Shown one piece after another: positions 7,282-19,763 of a stretch of DNA of 64,000 nt (within the stretch, counting starts at the first letter, position 1; each line of letters begins with the position of its first letter). The stretch comes from Amycolatopsis sacchari (GTDB taxonomy: Bacteria > Actinomycetota > Actinomycetes > Mycobacteriales > Pseudonocardiaceae), in contig NZ_FORP01000022.1 in NCBI RefSeq assembly GCF_900114035.1, forward strand, positions 1-64,000. The letters run 5' to 3'. Position numbers and translations under genes: made by a program. The notes under the pieces were generated by a model. The model made no database searches. It had not been told where the DNA came from and saw nothing but the letters and a program-made list of their open reading frames with translations.

Positions 7282-8670
7282 GTGACTGCGCAGCGTTCGC
7301 CCCGAATGGCCTCGAACGGTGCCGAAAGCACCGGAGACTCAGCGGCTGGTCCGCTATCCCCCGACTCCCAGCGGCACACCTACGTGCTCGACACCTCGGT
7401 CCTGCTCTCGGACCCGTGGGCGGTCACCAGGTTCGCCGAGCACGCCGTCGTGCTGCCGCTGGTCGTGATCAGCGAACTGGAGGCGAAACGGCACCACCCC
7501 GAACTGGGCTGGTTCGCGCGGGAGTCCCTGCGCCTGCTCGATGACCTGCGCCGCACCCACGGCCGCCTGGACGCGCCCGTGCCGATCGGCGACGCCGGGG
7601 GCACCCTGCACGTCGAGCTGAACCACTCCGACCCGACCGTCCTGCCGCCCGGCTTCCGCACGGACTCCAACGACCACCGGATACTGGCGTGCGCGCTCAA
7701 CCTCGCCGTGGAGCGCACGACGGTCACCCTGGTCACCAAGGACATCCCGCTGCGGGTGAAGGCCGGTGCCGTCGGACTGGACGCCGACGAGTACCGCGCA
7801 CAGGAGGTCACCCCGTCCGGCTGGACCGGGATGGCGGACGTCGAGGTGCCGGTGGAGGCCATCGACGCGCTGTTCCAGCACGGCAGCATGGACCTCGCGG
7901 ACTTCGGCCTGCCGGAGATCGGTGAACTGCCCTGCCACACCGGCTTGCGGCTCCTCGGCGGCGGTTCCGCGGCACTGGGCCGCGTCACCGCCGAGAAGCA
8001 GGTGCGGCTGGTCCGGGGCGATCGCGAGGCGTTCGGCCTGCACGGGCGGTCCGCCGAGCAGCGCATCGCGCTGGACCTGCTGCTCGACCCCGAGGTCGGC
8101 ATCGTGTCGCTCGGCGGCCGGGCCGGTACCGGCAAGTCGGCGCTCGCGTTGTGCGCCGGCCTGGAGTCGGTGATGGAGCGGCGCGAGCACCGCAAGGTGG
8201 TCGTGTTCCGGCCGGTCTACGCCGTCGGCGGGCAGGACCTCGGCTACCTGCCCGGCTCCGAGAGCGAGAAGATGCAGCCCTGGGCGCAGGCGGTGTTCGA
8301 CACCCTCGGCGCGCTGGTGAGCCAGGAGGTGCTCGACGAGGTCTTCGACCGCGGGATGCTGGAAGTCCTGCCGTTGACGCACATCCGCGGCCGCTCGCTG
8401 CACGACGCGTTCGTCATCGTCGACGAGGCGCAGTCCCTGGAGCGCAACGTGCTGCTCACCGTGCTCTCGCGGCTGGGCACCGCGTCACGTGTGGTGCTGA
8501 CGCACGACGTGGCGCAGCGCGACAACCTGCGGGTCGGGCGGCACGACGGCGTCTCGGCGGTGATCGAGAAGCTCAAGGGCCACCCGCTGTTCGCGCACGT
8601 CACGCTGACGCGGTCCGAGCGGTCCCCGATCGCCGCGCTCGTCACCGAGATGCTGGAGGACCACGGCTGA
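7282..8670 (+). CDS. phoH2: PIN domain - PhoH-like ATPase (PhoH2)
   Basis: A 462-residue fusion of a PIN ribonuclease domain (residues about 20-160; [11 protein letters not shown] with the first acidic ligand, [20 protein letters not shown]) and a PhoH P-loop ATPase domain (about 230-460; Walker [30 protein letters not shown], Walker [14 protein letters not shown]). Mycobacterial PhoH2 of the same architecture is an RNA helicase/ribonuclease. GTG at 7282 is preferred because a gaggga lies upstream and translation from the GTG at 7243 would run through the last leader hairpin. It follows a structured leader, so post-transcriptional control is plausible. Confidence 0.88.
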   Translation: MTAQRSPRMASNGAESTGDSAAGPLSPDSQRHTYVLDTSVLLSDPWAVTRFAEHAVVLPLVVISELEAKRHHPELGWFARESLRLLDDLRRTHGRLDAPVPIGDAGGTLHVELNHSDPTVLPPGFRTDSNDHRILACALNLAVERTTVTLVTKDIPLRVKAGAVGLDADEYRAQEVTPSGWTGMADVEVPVEAIDALFQHGSMDLADFGLPEIGELPCHTGLRLLGGGSAALGRVTAEKQVRLVRGDREAFGLHGRSAEQRIALDLLLDPEVGIVSLGGRAGTGKSALALCAGLESVMERREHRKVVVFRPVYAVGGQDLGYLPGSESEKMQPWAQAVFDTLGALVSQEVLDEVFDRGMLEVLPLTHIRGRSLHDAFVIVDEAQSLERNVLLTVLSRLGTASRVVLTHDVAQRDNLRVGRHDGVSAVIEKLKGHPLFAHVTLTRSERSPIAALVTEMLEDHG

Positions 8671-8690
8671 CGGCCGGGGCCGTCCCCTGC

Positions 8691-10619
<1,929 letters not shown>

Positions 10620-11237
10620 CTACGCCTCGTCCGGGACGTTCGCCTTCTCGGCGCCGATCGTCGTCGAGGGGCCGTGCCCGGTGTTGACCACGGTCTCGTC
10701 GGGCAGCTCGAACAGCTTCCGGCGGATCGACCGCACGATCGTCGGGTGGTCGGAGTACGACCGGCCCGTCGCGCCGGGACCGCCCTGGAACAGGGTGTCG
10801 CCGGTGAAGACGACCCCCAGGTCCCGGGAGTACAGGCACACCGCGCCTGGTGCGTGCCCCGGCGTGTGCAGCACCGTCAGGTCCGTGCCGGCGATGGTCA
10901 GGATCTGCCCGTCCGCCAGCTCGGCGTCCGGCACGATGCCGGAGTGCGTGAGGTCCCACAGCACGCGGTCGTCGGGGTGCAGCAGGATCGGCGCACCCGT
11001 CCGCTCCGACAGCGCCGGCGCGGCGTTGACGTGGTCGTTGTGGGCGTGGGTGCAGATGATCCCGCGCACGGTCCGGCCGCCCACCGCCTCCGCGATCGCG
11101 TCCGCGTCGTGCGCCGCGTCGATCACCAGGACCTCGCTGTCGTCCCCGACCAGCCACACGTTGTTGTCGACGTCCCACTTGCCGCCGTCGAGTTCGAACA
11201 CGCCCGACGTGACCACGTTCCGCACCGTTGCCGTCAT
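10620..11237 (-). CDS. MBL-fold metallo-hydrolase (glyoxalase II-like)
   Basis: A 205-residue metallo-beta-lactamase-fold enzyme. Metal ligands are visible as THAHNDHVNA (HxHxDH, about 62-71), HTPGHAPGAV (about 127-136), FTGDTLFQGGPG (Asp ligand, about 146-157) and the C-terminal NTGHGPSTTIGAEK. The layout matches actinobacterial hydroxyacylglutathione hydrolase-like or mycothiol-linked thioesterases; the substrate is unknown. It lies 9 bases upstream of the aldo/keto reductase stop on the same strand and may be co-transcribed downstream of it. Confidence 0.88.
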   Translation of the reverse strand: MTATVRNVVTSGVFELDGGKWDVDNNVWLVGDDSEVLVIDAAHDADAIAEAVGGRTVRGIICTHAHNDHVNAAPALSERTGAPILLHPDDRVLWDLTHSGIVPDAELADGQILTIAGTDLTVLHTPGHAPGAVCLYSRDLGVVFTGDTLFQGGPGATGRSYSDHPTIVRSIRRKLFELPDETVVNTGHGPSTTIGAEKANVPDEA

Positions 11238-11246
11238 GCTCCGACC

Positions 11247-12272
11247 CTACGACTCACTGGAGCGCGCCCACAGGTTCAGACCCGCGTCGGTGGCGTACTC
11301 GTCGATCTCGGTCAGCTCGTCGTCGGTCAGTGCCGGGCCCCGCAGTGCGCCCACGTTCTGCTCCAGCTGGCGCACGGAGGACGCGCCGATGAGCGCGGAG
11401 GTGACCCGCGAGTCGCGCAGCAGCCAGCTCAGCGCCAGCTGTGCCAGGGACTGGCCCCGCCGCTGGGCGATCTCGTTGAGCTTGCGCAGTTTGTCCACGT
11501 TCTGCTCGACCGCGGCCGGGTCGAGCGACTTGCCCTGCGTGGCGCGGGAACCCTCGGGGATGCCGTTGAGGTACCGGTCGGTGAGCAGCCCCTGCGCGAG
11601 CGGCGCGAAGCCGATGCAGCCCACGCCCTCCTCCGCGAGGACGTCGAGCAGGCCGTCCTCCTCGACCCAGCGGTTGAGCATGGAGTACGACGGCTGGTGG
11701 ATCAGCAGCGGCACGCCCTGCTGGCGCAGCAACGCGGCGGCCTCCCTGGTGCGGCGCGCGTTGTAGGAGGAGATGCCGACGTAGAGCGCTTTTCCTTGCT
11801 GCACGGCGGAAGCGAGCGCGCCCATCGTCTCTTCGAGCGGGGTCTCGGGGTCGAAGCGGTGCGAGTAGAAGATGTCGACGTAGTCCAGGCCCATGCGGGT
11901 CAGCGACTGGTCAAGGCTCGCCAGGAGGTACTTGCGGGAGCCCCATTCGCCGTACGGGCCCGGCCACATGTCGTAACCGGCCTTGGTGGAGATGACCAGT
12001 TCGTCCCGGTACGGCAGGAAGTCCTGCTTCAGCAGCTTCCCGAAGTTCGCCTCCGCGGAGCCGTAGGGCGGGCCGTAGTTGTTGGCGAGGTCGAAGTGCG
12101 TGATGCCCAGGTCGAACGCGCGGCGCAGGATCGCGCGCTGTGTCTCGAGGGGACGGTCGTCGCCGAAGTTGTGCCACAGGCCCAGGGAGATTTCGGGCAG
12201 CTTCAGCCCGCTACGGCCGGTCCGGCGGTAGCGCATCTCGTCGTAGCGGTTCTCGGCCGCGGTGTACGTCAC
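11247..12272 (-). CDS. mgrA: Aldo/keto reductase (L-glyceraldehyde 3-phosphate reductase type)
   Basis: A 341-residue NADPH-dependent aldo/keto reductase of the YghZ/MgrA subgroup. It keeps nearly all family blocks: SLGLWHNFGDDRPLETQRAI, ITHFDLANNYGPPYGSAEAN (catalytic Asp and Tyr), ISTKAGYDMWPGPYGEWGSR, YVDIFYSHRFD, HQPSYSMLNRWVE and SALIGASSVRQLEQN. E. coli YghZ detoxifies methylglyoxal and reduces L-glyceraldehyde 3-phosphate. GTG at 12272 (VTYTAAENRYDEMRYRR) aligns with the YghZ N-terminus; the ATG nine codons upstream is less likely. The MBL hydrolase downstream could work in the same aldehyde/thioester detoxification, but this is inference. Confidence 0.88.
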   Translation of the reverse strand: MTYTAAENRYDEMRYRRTGRSGLKLPEISLGLWHNFGDDRPLETQRAILRRAFDLGITHFDLANNYGPPYGSAEANFGKLLKQDFLPYRDELVISTKAGYDMWPGPYGEWGSRKYLLASLDQSLTRMGLDYVDIFYSHRFDPETPLEETMGALASAVQQGKALYVGISSYNARRTREAAALLRQQGVPLLIHQPSYSMLNRWVEEDGLLDVLAEEGVGCIGFAPLAQGLLTDRYLNGIPEGSRATQGKSLDPAAVEQNVDKLRKLNEIAQRRGQSLAQLALSWLLRDSRVTSALIGASSVRQLEQNVGALRGPALTDDELTEIDEYATDAGLNLWARSSES

Positions 12273-12343
12273 GTGGCGAGCGTAGCTCTGAAGGTTCAAC
12301 TCGCCGTCACTCGCTGGACGGCTGCGGATGAAAACGTGCGGGC

Positions 12344-13876
12344 ATGTGCATGAATTGCGGGGAAGGTCTGTCGCGCCGTGGTTTTCTGGCGGCGGCGGGA
12401 GCGGGTGCGGGGATGGCGCTCGCGCCGGTGAGCTTCGCGGAGGCCGCCGAGGGCAGCCAGACCAAGGTGATCACAGGGCACCTGGAGCCGGGCGTGCCGG
12501 ACTTCGTGTACCTGCCCGTGCAGGTGCCGCCGGGCGTGCGGGAGATCTCGGTCGTCTACAGCTACGACAAGCCGGCCGTGCCCGCGGGGACGCCGGGGAA
12601 CTCGTGTGACATCGGGGTGTTCGACGCACGCGGCACCGGGCTCGGCGGTGCCGGGTTCCGCGGCTGGTCCGGCGGGTTCCGCGACCGGTTCTCGATCAGC
12701 CGCACCGAGGCGACGCCGGGGTACCTGCCCGGCGACGTCATGCCGGGGACGTGGAACATCGTGCTCGGGCCGTACCAGGTGGCGCCGCAGGGGATGAACT
12801 ACCACGTCGAGGTGACGCTGACCTTCGGCGCGCCGGGCGAGCCGTTCAAGCCGGCTTATCCGCCGAAGCGGGCGCGGGGCCGTGGGCGCGCCTGGTACCG
12901 CGGGGACTGCCACCTGCACACCGTGTACTCGGACGGGAAACGCCTGCCGGAGGAGGTCGCCGCGGGCGCGCGTGAGGCGAAGCTGGACTTCATCACGTCG
13001 ACGGACCACAACACGTCGTCCTCGCACGGGGTGTGGGGCCGGTTCGCCGGGCCGGATCTGCTGATCATGCTGGGCGAGGAGGTCACGACCCGCAACGGGC
13101 ACTGGCTCGCGCTCGGGCTGGAGCCGGGGCAGTTCATCGACTGGCGGTACCGCGCGACGGACAACAAGATCGACGACTACCAGCGCGCGATCCGCCGCGT
13201 GGGCGGGCTTTCGGTCGCCGCGCACCCGTACTGCCCGTGGGTCGCGTGCAACTTCAAGTTCGGTTACGAGGAGTTCGACGCCGTCGAGGTGTGGAACGGC
13301 CCATGGACGTGGGACGACGACGCGACAGTGTCCACTTGGGACAACCTGCTCGTGGATTCGGTGCGGGGCAAGGGACGTTGGCTGCCGGCGATGGGCAACA
13401 GCGACGCGCACAACCCGGGCAACGTGATCGGGCTGCCGCAGAACGTCGTACTGGCCGACGATCTCAGTCGTGACGCGATCCTGGCTGGGATCAAGGCGGG
13501 GCGGAACTGGCTCGCCGAGTCCGCCGACGTCGAGCTGTCCTTCAGCGCGTCGGGTCCGCGCGGCCAGTCGGCGGGTATCGGCGAGCGGCTGGCGGTCGCG
13601 GACGGGGACAAGGTCGCGGTGCGGCTGGACGTGCGCGGCGTGCCGAACGGCACGGTCCGGTTGATCACCGATGAGGGGCAGATCCTGCAGCAGAGCCTGC
13701 CCGCGAGCGGCACCGGAACCGTCACCTGGCTGACGACGCCCGCGGTGTCGAAGTACGTGCGCGCCGAGGTGCGACACCCACTCGCGGACGGCACGGCGGG
13801 CGCGCCGGCGCTCTCGCCGGGCCTGAACTTCGGCCCCATGGCGGCGATGACGAACCCGATCTTCCTCGGGAGGTAG
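12344..13876 (+). CDS. Tat-exported PHP-domain metal-dependent phosphoesterase (CehA/McbA family)
   Basis: A 510-residue secreted protein. The N-terminus has a twin-arginine signal (LSRRGFLAAAGAGAGMALAPVSFAEA, residues about 9-34). A beta-rich domain (about 40-175) precedes the PHP/histidinol-phosphatase-like barrel with metal ligands in RGDCHLHTVYSDG (about 186-198), ITSTDHNTSSSHG, MLGEEVTTRNGH and AAHPYCPW, then MGNSDAHNPGN. A C-terminal immunoglobulin-like stretch follows. CehA/McbA relatives include carbamate esterases and phosphoesterases. The first ATG is used; an upstream purine run (gaaaa) is weak as a ribosome site. Confidence 0.87.
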   Translation: MCMNCGEGLSRRGFLAAAGAGAGMALAPVSFAEAAEGSQTKVITGHLEPGVPDFVYLPVQVPPGVREISVVYSYDKPAVPAGTPGNSCDIGVFDARGTGLGGAGFRGWSGGFRDRFSISRTEATPGYLPGDVMPGTWNIVLGPYQVAPQGMNYHVEVTLTFGAPGEPFKPAYPPKRARGRGRAWYRGDCHLHTVYSDGKRLPEEVAAGAREAKLDFITSTDHNTSSSHGVWGRFAGPDLLIMLGEEVTTRNGHWLALGLEPGQFIDWRYRATDNKIDDYQRAIRRVGGLSVAAHPYCPWVACNFKFGYEEFDAVEVWNGPWTWDDDATVSTWDNLLVDSVRGKGRWLPAMGNSDAHNPGNVIGLPQNVVLADDLSRDAILAGIKAGRNWLAESADVELSFSASGPRGQSAGIGERLAVADGDKVAVRLDVRGVPNGTVRLITDEGQILQQSLPASGTGTVTWLTTPAVSKYVRAEVRHPLADGTAGAPALSPGLNFGPMAAMTNPIFLGR

Positions 13877-13889
13877 GGGGTTCGGGGTG

Positions 13890-13915
13890 GCCGCCTGCCC
13901 TGGGGGAGGCGGCCT
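13890..13915 (+). terminator. Possible hairpin terminator after PHP gene
   Basis: GGCCGCCT (13890-13897) and AGGCGGCC (13908-13915) form an 8-bp stem with a 10-base loop, 13 bases after the stop codon. No T-run follows, so it would be a non-canonical actinobacterial terminator. Confidence 0.35.
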
Positions 13916-14164
13916 GCCCTGGCGGCCGCTGAGGCTGCGGGCGCCGGGACGGTGTCAGGGCACGGCGAAGCGCGCGACCACCGTGTGGTGGCCGCGGGGC
14001 GGCGAGGTGGGGGCGCGGTGGCATGCGCGACCGCCGGACGGTGGCCGCGTGTGCCTGTGGCTGCGCCGCGGTGCCGGTTCGGGCGCGAGGCGAGGCCAGG
14101 CCACGCCCCGGGCGGGGACGACGCCGCGCCCCAGCCCGCGGACGACGCCGTGCCTCGGCCGCGG

Positions 14165-14480
14165 ATCACGCCGCGCTCCGGTGGCGGGCCGTCCCGCGCT
14201 CTGGTGGCGGCCGTGTCACGTCCGGATCCCGCCGCTGCGGCCTGCTCCGGTGGCGGGCCGTGCCACGTCCGGACCCGCGCTGCGGCGCGCTCCGGCGGCG
14301 AGCCATGCCATGTCCGGACCCGCGCTGCGCCCCGCTCCGGTGGCGGGCCGTGCCACGCGCGGACCCGCGCTGCGGCGCGCTCCGGCGGCGGGCCCCGCCA
14401 CGTCCGGAGCCCGCGCTGCGCCTCGCTCCGGCGGCGAGCCGTGCCGCGCTCCACTGGCGGGCCGTGCCACGTCCCGGCCG
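14165..14480. repeat. 45-bp GC-rich tandem repeat (minisatellite), about 6-7 degenerate units
   Basis: The 697-base gap between the PHP gene and the TfoX gene is mainly repeat. The word gctccgg recurs at 14244, 14289, 14334, 14379 and 14425, a period of 45 (once 46). Units alternate between two versions that differ mainly at gtggcgggcc versus gcggcgagcc. Because 45 is a multiple of three, long open frames appear on both strands, but they encode only Arg/Gly/Ala/Pro-rich repeats without recognisable domains. I see no real gene in 13916-14573. Confidence 0.8.
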
Positions 14481-14573
14481 CTGGCCACGCCACGTCCCCG
14501 CGCGGGCGACATAGGGCCCCTGCGTGCCGACGCGCCAGCCGTTGCCCACGCTGCAGGGCCCCCACGAACCCCC

Positions 14574-14897
14574 TCATGCACCTCCGACGAAAGCCATCGC
14601 CTCCTCTGCCAGGGCACGCCACGGCAGGGCCGAGTCCGGGTGCAGCGCCAGCCACTCCTTCATCGGCGTGCCCTTGTTCGCGTCGAAGCGGGCGCCTTCG
14701 CCTGCGGCGACGAGGTCGTCCACGCGGGACTTCGGCAGCTTGAGCACCAGCTGCCCACGCACGTACATCGCGAAGATCCTGTTCCGCACCCGCAGCGCCT
14801 GCGTGCCGAAGCGCCCGTCCGCTGCTCCGGGTGAGGTGACCTCCGGGAGCCCGGACAGCTCGCCCACCAGCTCCTCGAACCGTTCCTCCGGCCTCAT
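14574..14897 (-). CDS. TfoX/Sxy N-terminal domain family protein
   Basis: A 107-residue protein composed of one TfoX N-terminal-like domain (LPEVTSPGAADGRFGTQALR ... IFAMYVRGQLVLKLPKSRVDDLVAAG ... PMKEWLALHP). Such stand-alone domains are widespread in actinobacteria; the link with competence regulation seen for proteobacterial TfoX/Sxy does not necessarily hold here. Its ATG overlaps the stop of the DNA ligase gene (ATGA), so the two are translationally coupled. Confidence 0.8.
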   Translation of the reverse strand: MRPEERFEELVGELSGLPEVTSPGAADGRFGTQALRVRNRIFAMYVRGQLVLKLPKSRVDDLVAAGEGARFDANKGTPMKEWLALHPDSALPWRALAEEAMAFVGGA

Positions 14898-16411
14898 GCA
14901 CCCCCTTTCAGCGTCGCGCGGACGGCGTCGATCGTGTCGGCGTCGGCCGGTTCCTTGTCCGGCCGGTACCGCACCACCCTGGCGAACCGCAGCGCCACGC
15001 CACCGGGATAGCGAGGACTGACCTGCGCGCCGTCCAGCTCGATCTCGACCACCAGCTCCGGGCGCACGTACACGGTCCAGTCGTCACGCCGGGCCTCGAT
15101 CTCCTGCAACCGCTTCGTCTGCCACGCCAGCAGCTCGTCGGTGAGCCCCTTGAACGTCTTGCCCACCATGATCGGCGGCCCGCCGTCCGGATCACGGGCA
15201 CCGAGGTGCAGGTTCGACAGGTACCCGGTGCGCCGCCCGTGCCCCCACTCCGCGCCCAGCACCACGAGGTCCAGCGTGTGCACGGGCTTCACCTTGAGCC
15301 AGGCCCGCCCTCGCCGGCCCGCCGCGTACACCGAGTCCAGCGACTTCACCATGACGCCCTCGTGCCCGGCGTCGAGCGCCGCGTCCAGGATCGCCGACGC
15401 GTCCTCCGGTTCCACCTCGCCGGGGATCAGGTGCTCGCCGACCACCGACCGCAGCGCGGCATTGCGTTCCCGCAACGGGGCGTCCAGCAGATCCACCCCG
15501 TCCAGGTGCAGGCAGTCGAAGAAGTACGGGCGCAGCAACAACTCCCGCACTTGTTCCTCCCGGCTGCTGCCGAACCGGCTCATCGTCTCCTGGAACGGCC
15601 GCGGCCTGCCGTCGTCGGTGAGCGCGAGCGTCTCGCCGTCGAGCACGACCGACTCGCACGGCAGCTCCCGCACCAGCCGCACCAGCTCGGCGACGTTCGC
15701 GGTGATCTCCCGCAGCGTGCGCGTGTACACGTGCACCTCGTCACCCTGCCGGTGCACCTGGATGCGCGCACCGTCCATTTTGTACTCGACGAGGACGGAA
15801 CCGTGCTCCCGCAACGCCTCGTCGAGCGACTCGGCGGGCGAGGCCAGCATCGGCCGCAGCGGCCTGCCCAGCCGCAGCCGGAACTCGCCCAGCGCCTGCT
15901 CGCCGCCGGTGACCGCCGCCAGCGCCGTCACCGGCAGGCGCCCGGACAGCATGAAGGCACGCCGCACCGCCTCGCCGGGCACTTCCGCCGCGGCCGCGAT
16001 GGCGTCCACCATCACGCCCTCCAGCGCGCCCTGCCGCAACTCCCCGGTGAGCAGCCGGAACAGGAACCGCTGCTCGTCCGCCGTGGCACGGGCGAACAAC
16101 GCGTGCAGCGCCTCGGCGCGGCGTTTCGCCGAGCCGCTGCCCGACAGGCCCGCGACCTCGCCGAGTGCCGCGTCCACCTCGGCGACCGCCAGCCCGGGCT
16201 CGGCCGCCGGCGCCGCCCCCAGGTCCGCGAGCGTGCGCCAGCCGGTGCCGATCCGCCCCTGGCTGGGCTGACCGGTCAGGAACGCGACGACGGCGGGCAG
16301 CTCATCTTCCCCTGCACGGTTGATGAGCTCCGCCAGCGTCGCGATCTTCGCCTTCCGCGAGCGCGTGGCGGCGAGCGCCGCGGAGGCGAAGACGACATCG
16401 GCGAGCAACAC
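14894..16411 (-). CDS. ligB: ATP-dependent DNA ligase (LigB type)
   Basis: A 505-residue ATP-dependent ligase. The N-terminal DNA-binding domain (1-185) is followed by the adenylation domain with motif I EYKMDGAR (catalytic Lys 211), motif III region YFFDCLHLDG, motif IV EGVMVKSLDSVY and motif V AWLKVKP, then the OB domain. The length and N-terminal domain fit the archaeal/eukaryal-like LigB of mycobacteria, which is non-essential beside NAD-dependent LigA. It seals nicks in repair. Its neighbours SbcCD, XseAB and RmuC are also DNA repair functions, but not in the same operon. Confidence 0.93.
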   Translation of the reverse strand: MLLADVVFASAALAATRSRKAKIATLAELINRAGEDELPAVVAFLTGQPSQGRIGTGWRTLADLGAAPAAEPGLAVAEVDAALGEVAGLSGSGSAKRRAEALHALFARATADEQRFLFRLLTGELRQGALEGVMVDAIAAAAEVPGEAVRRAFMLSGRLPVTALAAVTGGEQALGEFRLRLGRPLRPMLASPAESLDEALREHGSVLVEYKMDGARIQVHRQGDEVHVYTRTLREITANVAELVRLVRELPCESVVLDGETLALTDDGRPRPFQETMSRFGSSREEQVRELLLRPYFFDCLHLDGVDLLDAPLRERNAALRSVVGEHLIPGEVEPEDASAILDAALDAGHEGVMVKSLDSVYAAGRRGRAWLKVKPVHTLDLVVLGAEWGHGRRTGYLSNLHLGARDPDGGPPIMVGKTFKGLTDELLAWQTKRLQEIEARRDDWTVYVRPELVVEIELDGAQVSPRYPGGVALRFARVVRYRPDKEPADADTIDAVRATLKGGA

Positions 16412-16481
16412 GGGAACATCATGCCCCCGGGCACCGACAATTTCCGCGCGCGAGCCCGGCGCTCACCCGCCGGAGGACGCC

Positions 16482-17879
<1,398 letters not shown>

Positions 17880-17984
17880 GACGCCAGTTTCGCGCAGCCG
17901 CGAAGCGTTCGCTCCGTGTGCTTGGGCACGCGACATGGCTACGATCGAAGTGGGCCTGATCACAACGGAAAGGGTGGCGCGGCG

Positions 17985-18959
17985 ATGGAGCTATCGGTGG
18001 ACGTGCTCATCGTCGGAGCCGGGCCGACCGGTTTGTTCGCCGCCTACTACGCGGGGTTCCGCGGGCTGTCGATGGCGCTCGTCGACTCGCTGCCCGAAGC
18101 GGGTGGCCAGGTCACGGCGATGTACCCGGAGAAGATGATCTACGACGTGGGCGGTTTCCCCGCCGTGCGCGGGCGGGACCTGGTGAAGGGGCTGGTGGAG
18201 CAGGCGGCGCCGTGGCAGCCGACGTACCTGCTGGGCCGCAAGGCGGAAGCCCTGCGGGAAACCGGGGACGGCCTCGACGTGCTGCTCGACGGCGGGGACG
18301 TCGTGCACGCTCGCGCGGTGCTGGTGACGGCGGGCATCGGCGAGTTCACGCCCCGCCCCCTGCCCGCCGGTGACGGCTGGCTCGGCCGCGGCATGGTGCA
18401 TTTCGTGCCGTCGCTGGACGCGCACGCGGGGCAGGACGTGGTGGTGGTCGGCGGCGGGGATTCGGCGTTCGACTGGGTGCTCGCGCTGCACCCCGTCGCG
18501 GCGAGCGTCACCCTCGTGCACCGGCGCGCGAAGTTCCGCGCCGCCGAGTCGATCGTGCGCGAAGCCCGGGGCCTCGGCGTCCCGCTGATCACCGACGCCG
18601 AGGTGGCCGAGCTGCGGGCCGACGCCTCGGGGGCGCTCTGCGAGGTGGTCGTGACGACCAAGGACGGCCCGCAGGTGGTGCCCGCGCAGACCGTCGTGGC
18701 GGCACTGGGGTTCACCGCGGATCTCGGGCCGATCGAGAACTGGGGACTGGAGATCGACCACCGCGCGATCACCGTCGACTCGACGATGGCGACGGCGCGG
18801 CCCCGCGTCTACGCGGCGGGTGACGTCGCCGCCTACCCGGGGAAGGTCAAGCTGATCGCGACCGGTTTCGGCGAGGCCGCGACGGCGGTCAACAACATCG
18901 CCGTGGCGCTGGACCCGCAGGCGCACCTGTTCCCTGGGCACTCCAGCAACGTGGAGTGA
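17985..18959 (+). CDS. Ferredoxin--NADP reductase, thioredoxin-reductase-like (type 2)
   Basis: A 324-residue two-dinucleotide-binding flavoprotein. The FAD motif [21 protein letters not shown] is at residues 7-27, [13 protein letters not shown] at about 41-53, the NADPH motif [12 protein letters not shown] at about 150-161 and the FAD-closing [19 protein letters not shown] at about 267-285. The CxxC redox pair of thioredoxin reductase is missing, which marks it as a TrxR-like ferredoxin/flavodoxin NADP reductase. ATG at 17985 follows ggaaaggg with correct spacing. Confidence 0.9.
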   Translation: MELSVDVLIVGAGPTGLFAAYYAGFRGLSMALVDSLPEAGGQVTAMYPEKMIYDVGGFPAVRGRDLVKGLVEQAAPWQPTYLLGRKAEALRETGDGLDVLLDGGDVVHARAVLVTAGIGEFTPRPLPAGDGWLGRGMVHFVPSLDAHAGQDVVVVGGGDSAFDWVLALHPVAASVTLVHRRAKFRAAESIVREARGLGVPLITDAEVAELRADASGALCEVVVTTKDGPQVVPAQTVVAALGFTADLGPIENWGLEIDHRAITVDSTMATARPRVYAAGDVAAYPGKVKLIATGFGEAATAVNNIAVALDPQAHLFPGHSSNVE

Positions 18960-18962
18960 GGC

Positions 18963-19763
18963 TCACGGCGTCGGAGTGGGCGTCGGGGTCGGCGTCGGAG
19001 GCGGTGGGGGCGCGAGCTGCTGGTTGATCCACCCGGCGTAGGCGACGGCGGAGGTGTAGATCGACGGTGCCGTCGCGCAGGTCGAGGAGTTGTTGCCGGG
19101 ACGGCTCGTCACGCCCAGCAGCACCCAGTGCCCGTCCACCTGCGAAACCTCAGGGCCCCCCGAGTCGCCGTAGCAGGCGCCCGCGTTGCCACCCGGGTTG
19201 TCCGTGCACAGCTCCACGCTCGCGTTGATCGGCGCGGTGCACTTCGTCGCGTCGACGAGCTGGGTGTCCAGCTGCTGCAGGACGTTCGGGCTCGTCCCGC
19301 AACCGGGCGTCGGGCAGGTCTGCCCCCAGCCCAGCAGGCGCACCGGCGTACCGACCGCGGTCGCGGTACCGAGCGGGACCGGCGCGGCCTGCACCGGCGC
19401 GGGGAAGTGCACCAGGGCGATGTCCCCGCCGGTGCCGGTGTCGGTGTAGTCCGGGTGCGTCACCAGCCTGTCCGGCGTCACGAGCTCACCGCCCTGCGTC
19501 CGGTCGTTGCTGCCCACGCGCACGGTGAACGACGTCGCGGCGCGTCCTTCCACGCAATGCGCGGCGGTCACCACCCAGGACGGGTTGACCAGCGAACCCC
19601 CGCAGAAGAACTCGCCCTGGGTGGTCTGCAACGCGGCCGTGAACGCGTGCGGCTGGTCCGCGGCGACGCCACCGACCAGCCGGGGTTCCGCGGCGGAACC
19701 CGGCTGCACCAGGACCAGCACCGCGAGCAGGCAGGACGCGGCGCAGACGAGCGCTCGTTTCAC
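18963..19763 (-). CDS. Secreted trypsin-like serine protease (S1)
   Basis: A 266-residue S1 protease. A Sec signal peptide ([27 protein letters not shown]) is followed by the activation-like start RLVGGVAA (about 28-35), the catalytic His in WVVTAAHC, Asp in GGDIALVHF and Ser in [10 protein letters not shown]. Cysteines are placed for disulfides. The C-terminus ends in a Pro/Thr tail of PT dipeptides, likely cell-wall spanning or a linker. Its start overlaps the stop of glpX by four bases (ATGA), unusual company for an exported enzyme, so it is probably translated from the glpX transcript. Confidence 0.92.
   Translation of the reverse strand: MKRALVCAASCLLAVLVLVQPGSAAEPRLVGGVAADQPHAFTAALQTTQGEFFCGGSLVNPSWVVTAAHCVEGRAATSFTVRVGSNDRTQGGELVTPDRLVTHPDYTDTGTGGDIALVHFPAPVQAAPVPLGTATAVGTPVRLLGWGQTCPTPGCGTSPNVLQQLDTQLVDATKCTAPINASVELCTDNPGGNAGACYGDSGGPEVSQVDGHWVLLGVTSRPGNNSSTCATAPSIYTSAVAYAGWINQQLAPPPPPTPTPTPTPTP

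Noticed and set aside
13890-13915. Canonical Rho-independent terminator
   Set aside because: Stem present but no T-run; kept only as a low-confidence feature.
14023-14514. Long Arg/Pro-rich ORFs in the 45-bp repeat region
   Set aside because: A repeat with period 45 keeps frames open on both strands; no start with ribosome site, no domain and no coding bias.
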